Below, piece after piece: positions 24,802-35,245 of a stretch of DNA of 64,000 nucleotides; positions within the stretch are counted from its first letter, which is position 1, and the number at the start of each line of letters is the position of its first letter. This stretch comes from Lonicera japonica. Lineage: Eukaryota > Streptophyta > Magnoliopsida > Dipsacales > Caprifoliaceae. The notes beneath the pieces were generated by a model. That model was not told where the DNA came from. It worked only from the letters and a program-made list of their open reading frames with translations, and searched no databases. The position numbers were made by a program, and so were the translations under genes. The DNA lies in NCBI GenBank assembly GCA_021464415.1, contig CM038465.1, positions 22,971,839 through 23,035,838 of the forward strand, read 5' to 3'.

Positions 24802-26084
24802 TGTGAGAATCCGGACCCGTGACCCGGGATAATAAATGGGTCCTCGTTCTCGGTTTGATTTGAAAATGTGTTTTGTAGAGTCGCCAGTTTGTTTTACAAG
24901 AAAACAAACAAAAGATCGTACGAAGGATAATTCAAAAACGAACTATCTTTCATACGTTTGAAACCAAAGATTTATTTTGAAAATTTACTTTACTAGGGTT
25001 CGGGAACTACGTTACGAATTGGGAAGGTGTTAGGCACCCAATTCGCCCTTTCGGTCTCTTAATGGATCATGTATCTAATTCCTATGTTAGATATCTTGCA
25101 AGTAGTTCGAATGATTTTCAGAATAGTCCTTTCCGGATAAATTTAGTTTAAAACAATATTTTGAAATCAAACTCGAGCTTTGCGAGCGCCTACGTATTCA
25201 TTCGTAGAATGAAATCAGAGTCTCGTAGTTCCTTTCTTTGGAAACTATTCTTATATTTTTGTTTTGTTTTGAAAACGTGTCAAAACAGATTTTAGTTTTC
25301 TTGTAAAATTTAGAAAGGATTTATTTTGAAAGTAGTGAACTTCTTTGCAAGTTATCTAATTTATGTATTTAAAATTAATATAGAAATGCAATACCGAAAT
25401 TTAGAGAAGTGGTAGAAAGTTATACCTGCTGCGCTTGAAGAAGATAGGAGAGCCTTGCCTTGACTTCCTTCTCTCTCTAGAGCTTTCTCTCTCTAAAGCT
25501 TTGTCTCACTAACTTCCTCTCACTAGCCTTCTCTCTCAGAATTTCTCTAAAAATGACTTTCTAAAGACTTTGACAATGCTCCTACTTATCAAAAATACTA
25601 TTGAATGTTGATGATCCCAAAATGGGATCCCAAGAGTCCTATTTATAGCTAAAAATCCGCCAAAAACGCTCCAAAAGAGGCCAACCGCAGGGGTAGCCGC
25701 AAGGGGTGCGGCTGGGACGTGCGACAGGGAGATTGCCAGCCGTACGGTTGGGCGTGCGGCTAGGGGGTGCGGTTAGGAGGTGCCAACTGTACGGTTGGGC
25801 GTGCGACAGGGGGGTGCGGCTGGCTCACAGAAAAAAGCGTAGGACCACTCGGAAAAAACCAAATTTTCTAACGAGGCGCTACCCCGCACCCCGCGACCTG
25901 ACCGAGCAGGTCGATCCCCGTCCTAGTAAGCGAAGAGGCAACAAAGGTTATGTTAGACTCCCAACGCGTCCGAAAACGGAGTCTTTCCTAACAGTCTTTC
26001 TACATGCATGATGACTCATGATTAAATGCAGGATGCTAAAAGAAAACAGTATTCGCACGGGAGTCGTGGATTGGGGTGTTCACA
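24802..26084 (-). repeat. 3' LTR of the Gypsy element
   Basis: 1283 bp with TGTGAGAATCC...GGTGTTCACA ends. It contains a promoter on the minus strand (TATA box at 25639-25650) and a cluster of palindromic GC-rich repeats at 25681-25830. Compared with the other LTR it is complete, and the 5' LTR lacks two segments that this one retains. Confidence 0.9.
25639..25830 (-). promoter_or_regulatory. LTR promoter: TATA box with palindromic repeat cluster
   Basis: On the minus strand AGCTATAAATAGGACTC provides a TATA box (complement of 25636-25650). Immediately upstream, the complement of 25681-25830 holds repeats of the type GCCGTACGG, GCCGCAAGG and GGTGCGGCT, including an exact CCGTACGG at 25740. 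The same layout occurs before both antisense genes at 27872 and 31760. Confidence 0.65.
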
Positions 26085-26330
26085 GACCCTCTCGTCCCGG
26101 GATTCTTGTCTGCAAGAATACTGGGACGATAAGAAGATAACGATTCACGACTCTCGGGTGAATCTCAAGATACTGAATCAGAGTATACCCTTTCTGGCAT
26201 GCGGATTTTGTCGTGCTTCTGGTGATGCAATCCACAATCGCCCCTTTCCCTTTGGCCGGGTGAGACGATACATCAACCTTTTCTTCCACCTACCCTCAGT
26301 GACACACTACCCTCAGTGGCACACCACCCT
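26085..26330 (-). other. Polypurine tract and adjoining 3' internal sequence
   Basis: The complement of 26085-26100 reads GGGACGAGAGGGTC next to the LTR, which fits a polypurine tract. The following 240 bp recur inside the rearranged 5' LTR at 42185-42421. No gene is supported. Confidence 0.65.
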
Positions 26331-26589
26331 CAGTGTGTGGGACTACATGAGGGGACTTGGCATTTTTGCCGAATTCAAAAGATTTAAAGTTTTCTCATTT
26401 CTTAGGGAGAAGCAAAAGAATGACCTTAGTCTTTGTGATGTATCCCTTCATGGGGCGCGGTGCTAAGAGAAATTTCCATCTTTTGGAAAATGTGAACTAG
26501 ATTCCCTTTGTGGGGAATGTGTGAAGAATTCTAATCTTGAAAGAAAGATTCTCATCGTGGGGAATGTGTGGATAAAGTTATTCCCTTCG

Positions 26590-27020
26590 TAGGGAATGTG
26601 CGGTAAAGGTTACTTCCCTTCGTGGGAAATGCGAAGAATTCCTATCTTTTCAGGAATTCGGAAAATTCCCTTCTTGGGGAACACGTGGAGTCGTTATTTC
26701 CCTTCTTGGGGAAAGGGGTTTCAAAAAAATTCCCATCGTGGGGAATGCGAAGAATTCCTATCTTTTCAGGAATTCGGAAAATTCCCTTATTGGGGAACAC
26801 GTGGAGTCGTTATTTCCCTTCTTGGGGAAAGGGGTTTCGGAAAAATTCCCATCGTGGGGAATGCGAAGAATTCCTATCTTTTCAAGAATTCGGAAAATTC
26901 CCTTCTTGGGGAACACGTGGAGTCGTTATTTCCCTTCTTGGGGAAAGGGGTTTTGGAAAAATTCCCATCGTGGGGAATGCGAAGAATTCCTATCTATTCA
27001 GGAATTCGGAAAATTCCCTT
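26590..27020. repeat. 116-bp tandem repeat array
   Basis: GCGAAGAATTCCTATC starts at 26631, 26747, 26863 and 26979, a strict 116-bp period, with about three and a half copies. Shorter related units (TTCCC...GGGAATGTG) precede it from about 26500. Because 116 is not divisible by three, the same peptide motifs appear in all three + frames, which stay open across the array. No sign that it is translated. Confidence 0.9.
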
Positions 27021-27870
27021 CTACTGTCTCGTTGCCATGGTTACTCAGACATTGTTTTGTTGATTTTTCCAAAAATGATATATTACAGAGAACTGCTTGC
27101 AAGTGAAAGTGGTTTTCTTTTCCATTCTTTTCTACCCTCAGTTTTGACCTTTATTGGGAATTAGTCTTCTGAATTAACTCTTTGCAGCAACTTTCGGATC
27201 GCTATGCATGGATTTTTGGGATTTGGCATCTCTCTACCCTCAGTTTTCCTCCCTTTAGTCATGGGGATGGGATTTTCGCCTGGAATTCTCGATAATCCTC
27301 AAGCTACCCTCTGATTTTTCCACAGGGAAGATGCTGGTCCTGTATCGTTTTCTGTTTTTCGATACCCTTATTGCTCCCTCTTTTGCTTAATCCGGCCTTT
27401 TATTCTTTGGCTTTCGGATTTTTCTTGCTTTCTTTCTTTGCTTTTTTCCAAAACAGGAGCCATACTCACCTAAGATGTAGCCCTCCGCCTTTTGGCACAG
27501 CTGTCACTCTTAGTGTGGCTCTTCCTGTCGGTTTCCTTTATTTCTGTTTTTTTCTTTTTCTTACTTTTTCCTCTCTTGGACCAACGGGATTTTTCCCTTT
27601 TCTACTCTTTCAATTTTTTTCTGGTACCCGATTCCTCTTTTACACCTTCCCCGTTTATCAATCAGATTCGAGCCTTTCGGAAAAAAGATTCATCCTTTTG
27701 AATGTTGGTTCCTCCACGGAATTTAGAGAGTCTAACTTTGGGTTTCGATCAGCCATCTCGTGTGTGTGTGAGTCTTGGTCCTTTCGTATCTCGGGAAGAG
27801 TTGGTTCAGAGTCTGTCCCAACCCCTTATTTATTTTTTATTTTTTTTGGGTCAAACTGGTCAAAATTGAG
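27021..27870. other. T-rich non-coding stretch upstream of antisense gene 1
   Basis: Pyrimidine-rich sequence. The long + frame at 27371-27889 is only a hydrophobic translation of T-rich DNA with no family signature. No gene is supported. Confidence 0.5.
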
Positions 27871-27871
27871 G

Positions 27872-28104
27872 GGTAGCCGCAAGGGGTAGCCGCAGGGTCT
27901 GACCCCCCAGCCGTACAGCTGGCAGCCAACCGCACGGTTGGGGGCTAGCCGTACGGTTGGCTAGCCTGCGGCTGGCCTTGAAATCCTATAAATAGGCCAC
28001 CGTTTGACTCATTTCTCACCACTTCTTCTTGCAATCTCTCTCTCTAGCATATAAATATCCCATTTTCAAAAATATTTTGTGAGTTTTTTACACGAGTGTG
28101 AGCG
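27872..28104 (+). promoter_or_regulatory. Promoter of antisense gene 1
   Basis: A cluster of GC-rich repeats at 27872-27976 (GGTAGCCGCAAGGGG, AGCCGTACGGTTGGC and variants, exact CCGTACGG at 27949) is followed by CTATAAATAG at 27986-27995. A leader of about 80-110 bases contains CTCTCTCTCT, and the ATG is at 28105. The TATA box matches that of the LTR and of antisense gene 2 base for base over 10 positions. Confidence 0.7.
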
Positions 28105-31100
28105 ATGGCATTTGCGAGGCTACTATCTATCTTCGTTTTCATGATGATGGGGGGCCCACCGGAGGGCGGGGAAGCGCCGGAGCTACTCCCGGGGGACGAG
28201 GTGGAGTCTATCACTGTGATGATGGATGGGCGCCTGATTTGCACGCCGCATCATGACGACTGGGAGAGTGTGGCCTGGGAGGGGCCACTGGGGGCAGACG
28301 GGTCGCTACAGCGGGCGATGTACCGGGACGTACCCTTGATCTCGCCGGGGGAGGGGCGAGAGTGGCTGCTGATGGAGCCTGCGGCACACGAGATCTGCCG
28401 CCGTACACGGGTATGCTCTGATTATAGTAGTTAAATTATGTGATTTTTGAAAAAAATGCAATGAAAAGATATGCATGAAATGTGACAGATTTAATAATTA
28501 CTTGCCATAATAGATATACTCAACATAACTTATTGATTTTTCAAAACATGTATTACCCTGTATTAATAAAATATGTGATGTGCCAGAGGATTGGACGTTG
28601 CCGCGGTATCACACGCGCTGCGCCTGAGCTCCGAGATCAGCTACCCCCGTTGGTGAGGGCTTACTTGAGCGCGACACCATTCGGACGATTTGTCGAGGTG
28701 CTGCCAGGCGGGGAGTTCCAGCGATCAGTGAGCTTTCCGACGGTGTTGGGGGAGAGATGGTGGGACACGACGCACACGTTTCATTGGCACCCAACCCCCG
28801 GGTATGCATTACTCTAGATGGTATGGGAGCGGCACTAGGGTGGAGGCCTAGCCGGATTGTGGCGGATGGGATACCCCACACGGCGATGGTGCAGCACATC
28901 GAGGCCGAGAGTGAGAGGTTCGGGGATGGGCCGATGACACGCCAGGAGGTGCGGCAGCTATCCCGGTGCTTTCTGTTGCTCGTGCTGCATGATTTCTTCT
29001 ATGCGCGGGGCGGCGACAACCTACGATTGTGGTGGCTGCCGTATCTGCGTTTCTTTGACCAGTGTTACACTTTTGCATGGGGAGGATACGTACTGGCGGT
29101 GCTGTATGAGTCGATGGACCAAGTGTGCCGTCACATGGAGCTGAACCACCGCGGGTTGGTCACGCTATGGGAGGTAATCAATATTTTAAACCCTCACTGT
29201 ACTTGGAAAAAACATGTGATTTTTTTTTTAAAAAAAAGTGCCAGTTCTATAATTTTAACAAGTATGATGATTTGTGACAGTGTGGTTTATTGCGCATACC
29301 CACCAGGGTATTGGTCAGATCCACCTGCACCCGACTTTCGCAGACGAGTTCCCGCTTTTCCGACGATGCTACAGCGGGAACATAGTTGGGGTGTATCGAT
29401 ATCTGACCCCGGATGTCAGTGCAGGCGATGTTTCTGGGCTACAGCTAGACCAGGTATGAAATTAAATTAATGAAATTTAAATTACTTCTGAAAAAGAATA
29501 GTTAAGTTATTCATGGTGTATATTCGATGTGGCAGGTTTAGTGGAGTCCGTGGCCTGCATACGTGACGCAGCAGTGGGGGTATGCGGATGCGTTGGCTGC
29601 GGCGCGTTCGAGGCGGTTGCTCGTGCATGAGTACGGTGCGGCGTTCTACTTGGGAGAGCGGGTGGTGCGGCAGCATACTCCTGGGTTGGGATTCCGGGTT
29701 CCGGCATGGCCTCCAGCGGCGATGAGGCGGCCGGTCATGTTATCTGCGGAGGAGAGGGCTTTGTTCTCGGGAGGCGTCCCGATTGAGGGCCTGTTGGTGG
29801 AGGGAGACTACGGGACGTTCGCGCACCGGTACCTGATGAGGGAGATGAAGGGGGTGCGAGGCAGGGTGATATACGCGAGGTACGCTGCTATAGGGGGTGA
29901 TCCGATGTTCATCAGGGGGCAGTTGTACATCTCGCAGCGGGTCCCACAGCAGCCCGCTCCGGCGCCGAACCGGAGGGCCAAGGGGATTACGGATTCAGAT
30001 GACGAGGATCCGCATAGGGAGAGGGACGCGGAGCCGCAGCATGTGGAGGAGGAGGATGACGAGGGTTCGGAGGAAGTGCCCTTGGGAGGAGGCAATGGTG
30101 GGGCGCCCCCCGGTTGGGTCAGGCGGAGGAGGGGTCGAGGGGCCGATTGCTGCGGTCTCGCCCGGGCGAGGTAGGGCGTCGAGGGGCGGGAGGAGTCCAG
30201 TCGGAGGATGGAGTCCCATGTCGAGGCCGCCTATCCCACCAGCTATGGCCGGGAGGACACCGCAGTTGTCGTCGGAGGATATGCGGTAGATGCTGGAGTC
30301 GGCGCAGACGCCTGGGGGACGTGGGTCGATGTCGGGGTCATCACCTGTGTATGGGCCGGGCGACATGGATTGGGTCCAACATGTATCGTTCTCGCCGTTG
30401 CTACGCACGCCTGTCGGGTCGCCAGGTGCCGGGTCGGTGGGGTTGAGGCCGTACTCTCTGTCGACCCCATCATCAGGTGCGGCCCGTGGGATAGTCTTCC
30501 GGGAGCTAGGAGAGAGGGACGCACAGTTAGGGGTGGAAGCAGGCATAGGCCATACTCCGGTGGGTGAAGGTGGCGACAAAGGGAAGGGGAAGGCGGTGGC
30601 GCCCGAGTCGGAGACGGGAGAGGACACCGGGGAGGACATACCCCCAGTGGGCGGCGCTGGTGGAGCTGGTTCGTCACAGGCTCCTGAGGGTGGGGCGTTG
30701 GCGTCGTACTCGATCCCGGAGTACCCGTGGGATATCCCTTACTTGGATCTTGGCCTACTAAAGCGATACCGGATTCCTGATGTGCACGTGGACGATGAGC
30801 GGATGGGGGCCCTAGCACGTTTCTCGGACGAGGAGGTATGTTATCTTGCAAAAAGTTAAGTATATGTGTCGATTTTTGAGCGTTACTGATTTGTAATTTT
30901 GGTTTTGACAGAGGGGCTCATTCCTACTCCGCGAGGTGGCTGAGTTACTGAGGAGTTACTTCAGCATGTACGGACTGCTGACGTTTGCGGCTCCCTTCCC
31001 GACGGAGTACATGGGGCGGTACAGCAGGCGCTTGGAGGGCGACACGACTGCTACGTACCATCCGTCACGCTCGCGGTCTCGATCGGCGGCTCCTTCTCAG

Positions 31101-31250
31101 TCGATCCAGCAGTCAAGACGTGCTTCCCGTCTTGCTCCGTCTTCTCAAGGTGCGGGTCGCACGGTTTCAGAGAGTCCAGCGGAGGGTGCTGGAGAGACAG
31201 AAGCGAAGCGCCCGCGCATGATGGATCCTCCCCCTTCTCCTCAGCGTTGA
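28105..31250 (+). pseudogene. Antisense gene 1: plant-mobile-domain protein, five exons
   Basis: Proposed exons are 28105-28410, 28587-29173, 29281-29453, 29536-30835 and 30912-31250, all with GT-AG borders. The central part resembles the plant mobile domain (the aminotransferase-like domain annotated in many plant transposon-derived proteins): ERWWDTTHTFHWHP, a segment with LRLWWLPYLRFFDQCYTFAWG (near 29020-29080) and QWGYADALAAARS-type sequence. The C-terminal part is acidic, then Gly/Pro-rich, ending in a Ser/Arg-rich stretch and KRPRMMDPPPSPQR. It is damaged: a shift near 28796, a doubtful exon 3 junction, a TAG at 29539-29541 and a shift between 30100 and 30290. GC content is far above its surroundings. 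Its role in such elements is not known. Confidence 0.7.
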
Positions 31251-31755
31251 TGGTTCTGATGGCTCGGTGTTAGGTTTTGCTTGAGAGAAACATTTTTAAA
31301 TTAAGTAGTTAACTTAGGCGTATTTTATTTTTTAGAAAAAACTTATTTTAATTTAGCGGTTAATTTAAATATGTTTATTTGTTAAGAAAAATGTTGGTTT
31401 ATCGATGTGTTCGGTTTTAATTTATGAATAAAATATTTACGTTTGTTTCGAAAATATGTTTGTGTGTGATCTGATGAAGATATTCTTTTTGTGAGTGTAA
31501 TTGAAAAGTGATTATGTGTTAGCGAAATTATTACCTATTTAATTATACAAAAGTTAACGGCACACGTTGAAAGAATGCGATTAAGTGTAATCAAATTAAA
31601 TTGCGAAAAATGGTTAAGTACACACGTTGGCAAGTAATTATCAAATCTATATGCATGCAATGATGGATCGTTCTTCCTGAACAAAGTCTGGCAATATTCG
31701 TATCATGATGTATTGTAAAGAAGATTTGACAAAAGAAGATTTTGGCTAAAGGGGG
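31251..31755. other. Spacer between the two antisense genes
   Basis: AT-rich, no gene. It should hold the 3' untranslated region and polyadenylation signals of antisense gene 1 (AATAAAATA at 31425). Confidence 0.5.
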
Positions 31756-31759
31756 AGAG

Positions 31760-31953
31760 CCAGCCGCACGCCCTACCCGCAAGGGGTAGCCGTACGGTTG
31801 GGAGCCAGCCGCACGGTTGGCTAGCCAGCCGTACGGTTGGTGCCCAGCCGTGCGGTTGGCATGTGCAGTTGTGCTATAAATAGAGCGCGAATTTGTCCTT
31901 TTTTCCATCATCAAAGTCACTATTCACCTTATAGCTCTTCTTTCTCTATTACC
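31760..31953 (+). promoter_or_regulatory. Promoter of antisense gene 2
   Basis: A repeat cluster at 31760-31862 has exact CCGTACGG at 31790 and 31829 plus the variants CCGCACGG and CCGTGCGG. CTATAAATAG follows at 31874-31883 and the ATG at 31954 about 70 bases further on. It is the same arrangement as at 27872-28104. Confidence 0.7.
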
Positions 31954-33058
31954 ATGTCTACCTTTCATACCCACGCTTCTTTCTCCCTATTGTCTGATTT
32001 CGTGTCCTTAGTCGAGGCCGACTGTGGTCTCAACTGGGGCGATCTGAGCCACCTTCACCGCTGGTGTTCTCATGTCATCAATTTTTCTTTCTTGCTCAGT
32101 ATTGCTGAGTTCTGGGATCCCGAGGACCACTGTTTTCGCATTGGCTTAGACGAGTTGTGTCCGACGATTGAGGAGTTCACACTACTGATGCGGCAGGATA
32201 TTTCATGGCCGCTGGCCTCCTTGCGAGATGCTAGGAGCCCTCGTGTTATGCTGGCGGAGTTTTTGGGTTTACGGGAGAGTGAGTGCCGGCCTATGATAGT
32301 TGACGGTCGGCTCCATCTGCGTCACTTGGCAGATTTTTTCCTTCATCATGGCGACGATCCGGCTTACTATGCAGGTCGAACTTCTGCTTGTATGATTTTT
32401 GCTTTTTCTCAGATGCTCTTGGTTACCGATGATGCTATTCTGGTAGACCCTCTGATTATTCGAGTTGTATCTGAGGCTAGACGCGGCCATTTGGTGACTC
32501 CTATTTTACTGGCGGAGACACTGAATGGTTTGGATGCCGTGGTTCAGTCTCGCCTTAGTCACTTTCGAGGTAGCCCATATCTGCTATATATGTGGGTTAC
32601 TGAGAGGTTTCGATATCTGGAGACTCGGCTTCCCTGGGACTCTCGGCACTTCTTCCAGCGTCCTGATTATGCCCAGATTCATCGTCTATCATCATATGAT
32701 TGGGCTTTCCGTTTTTCTGAGTCTTCTTCTTCGATTCGTTGGGTGGCGTATGAGGACCATGATCATGAGTATGGGTGGGCAGAACTACCTTAGGTTCCGT
32801 GGTTTGAGGGAGACGTCATTCTACATTCCCGGTCGATTGACGAGGCAGTTCGGTGTACCCCTGAGTATACCCCTTCCACTGAGAGATTTTTCTTCGGTCG
32901 CCCTTCCCATTACCCTGAGACTGGAGACGACCCTGCGAGGTCTTTGGTCTACCCGCTTTGTTCGGCGATTTCATGGAGGGGAGGTTGGTATTACCCAGGT
33001 GACCCGTTCCGATATTGTGCTGCATATTTGGCGTTGAGTTTGACAGACCATTGAGCAT
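31954..33058 (+). pseudogene. Antisense gene 2: DUF7745-like protein
   Basis: I chose the ATG at 31954 (MSTFHTHASF) because it follows the TATA box at a normal distance; the frame is open further upstream but overlaps the promoter. The 280-residue frame to 32793 contains WDPEDHCFRIGLDELCPTIE, followed by a helical region and YLLYMWVTERF. Downstream similarity continues in the next frame (FRGLRETSFYIPGRLTRQFG, about 32790-32850) up to about 33037, so a shift near 32775 breaks the gene. The architecture resembles a family of plant retroelement-associated proteins that I recall as DUF7745, distantly related in layout to plant mobile domain proteins. Its function is unknown. It faces the integrase gene tail to tail. 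Confidence 0.65.
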
Positions 33059-33480
33059 GAGCCTATGATGATGAGGTGGTTTCGGTTTGCAGATTCACCG
33101 GTGACTGATGAGACAGTGCTTGCTTCGTATCAGACCATGGATCGAGAGAGGATCTTATATTCTGCTGATGATGGTTAGGTTAGGTTTGGTAGGTGGCTTC
33201 TTTATGAAAGCTTTTTTGGGGTTAGATATGGTAGGTGAAATATATAGGGGAAGTATGTAGGAACTGATGTAGTTATGTTTGTAGGTTATCTTGTACGAAA
33301 GAACTTTTGATTATATATATATATGGAAATCTCTTTCTGCCTTTCTTCTTGCATCCAAATGAATGAATATTATTACAATGAATAGACCGGGCCTGATATT
33401 CAGGTTGCCTACGTTTCCCCCAGAATTTTTTTTTTTTTTTTTTTTTTTTTGGGGCTCAGGTCTTCGTAGTTCATGGATAC
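33059..33480. other. Convergent 3' region with T-run
   Basis: The 3' ends of antisense gene 2 and of pol meet here. There is an (AT) run at about 33312-33323 and a run of about 25 T at 33426-33450. No gene. Confidence 0.55.
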
Positions 33481-33676
33481 AATTTTTACTGATAGTATTT
33501 CTTCAATCGGTCGAGGTTGACTGGTACGTTTAACTCTTGGCCATCAATGTCGGTAAGGAGAACGGCACCTCCGGATAGGATTTTAGTAACAATGTAAGGG
33601 CCTGTCCACTTTGGCGAGAATTTTCCTCTTGGGTCTCGGGCTGGTTCACGAATTTCTTTGAGGACTAAGTTTCCAA

Positions 33677-34360
33677 CTATGATGCTTCTGTCTCGGATTT
33701 TTTTATTAAAAGCTTTGGCAACACGTTTTTGATACCCTTATGTTGATATGAAGCCCTCAATCGGTTTTCATCAATCATCGCCAACTCTTCATACCGAGCC
33801 TTTACCCAATCACTCTCAGTGACTTGATTTTCCAAGACAACCCGTAAAGAAGGTATTTCCATTTCTACTGGTAAAACCGCTTCCATGCCATATGTGAGGG
33901 AGAAAGGTGTTGACCCCGTAGAAACCCTCTCAGTAGTTCGATATCCCCAAAGTGCATATGGGAGCTTTTCGGGCCAATCTCTGCCAGATTTAACCATTTT
34001 GCTAATGATATTCTTTAAATTCTTGTTGGCAGCCTCCACGGCCCCATTGGTTTGTGGGCGGTATAGGGAGGATTTGTGGCATTTGATTCCATATTCTTCC
34101 ATGATTTCGTTGGCTGCGCCTTCAAAATGCGTACCATTATCGGATATTATCTCATGCGGTACCCCGTATCGGCATATGATGTGGTGTCGAATGAATCGTG
34201 CCACCTTTCGGGCATTCAAATCCTTGTAAGACTCGGCCTCAACCCATTTGGTGAAATAGTCGATAGCTACTAGGATGTATTCATGCCCATTACTTCCTTT
34301 TGGCGAGATCTTACCAATTATGTCAATACCCCAGATGGAAAACGGCCAAGGAGATGTCAT
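33677..34360 (-). other. Integrase core
   Basis: The catalytic triad is visible: D in WGIDIIGKISP, D in ISDNGTHFEG and E in NGAVEAANKNLK, with YRPQTNGAVE typical of Ty3/Gypsy integrases. Past the frameshift, the complement of about 33490-33700 encodes a GPY-type tail (KFSPKWTGPYIV) and ends in a basic LDRLKKYY. No chromodomain is seen. Confidence 0.88.
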
Positions 34361-34447
34361 GGGGTATAATTCTTTTGGTGGGAGCTTCTGTGTCTTGGCG
34401 TATATTTGGCATTGGTGACACCCTTTGACGTATTCAAAACAATCCTT

Positions 34448-35245
34448 TTACATCATTAACCAGTAATACCCTTGACGAACTATTTTTCGTGCCAATGTAT
34501 GACCGCTCATATGTGGACCGCACTCTCCACTGTGGATTTGTTCCATCATTGCTCGAGATTTTTCTTCATCGAGACATTGAAGGTGTATACTGTCATCATT
34601 TCTTCGGTATAGTTTTCCGGCACAAATGATAAATCGGGATGCAAGGCGGCGAAGCTTGACCCGAGTGGTTTTGTCAGCATTTGGTGGGTATTCATTATGC
34701 TTGAGTAATTGCCAGATATCGTAATACCAAACATTCTGATCGATCTCATTTCCAATTTTAACGTCGAGTGATAGGCAGAATACCGGATTTATCCGTCTGT
34801 GAATCTGAATCTGAATTTCTTCTTTCTCCCCCGGCATTTCAATCATCGAGGCCAGAGTAGCTAAGGCATCAGCAAAATTGTTCTGTGTTCTCGGGATGTA
34901 GAAGAATTCAATGCAGTCAAATTTCTCAGAAGTTTCTTCGAGTTGGGCTAAGAAGGGCACAAGTTTTTCTTCTTTGATCTTCCATTTTTTCAAGATCTGA
35001 TGAATAATGAGAGCGGAGTCTCCAAACACTTGAATTTTACGAACCCCTTTCTGCAAAGCAATTTCTAACCCGACAATACAAGCTTCGTATTCCGCGATAT
35101 TGTTGGTACATGGAAACTCCAATCGAAAAGACATAGGTGCATGTGTCTGATCTGGCGAAATTAATAGGATCCCAATTCCATTCCCATTTCGATTACAAGC
35201 CCCATCAAAGTACATTTTCCATTCATCGTCTTTGGTAATCTCCAT
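34448..35245 (-). other. Second (plant-type) RNase H and integrase zinc-finger part
   Basis: Within the polyprotein, MYFDGACNRNGNGIGILL, NNIAEYEACIVGLEIAL, VFGDSALI and NNFADALATLA supply the D-E-D-D catalytic set of an RNase H that is additional to the one following RT (35369-35710). A second RNase H of this kind marks the Tat group of Ty3/Gypsy elements. After it comes a linker and the integrase zinc-binding part (HSGECGPHMSGHTL), which runs into the stop at 34448. Confidence 0.85.

Noticed and set aside
26080..26466. Similar frames at 26026-26466 and 42128-42439
   Set aside because: They are the two copies of the LTR end and adjoining 3' internal sequence; similarity reflects the LTR rearrangement and not a gene.
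27371..27889. Long + frame with many hydrophobic residues
   Set aside because: The translation is what T-rich DNA gives; no motif, and it lies in the non-coding segment upstream of antisense promoter 1.
29995..30851. Long minus-strand frames rich in Pro and Ser
   Set aside because: They are the complement of the GC-rich exon 4 of the plant-mobile-domain gene, which has the family similarity and splice sites.
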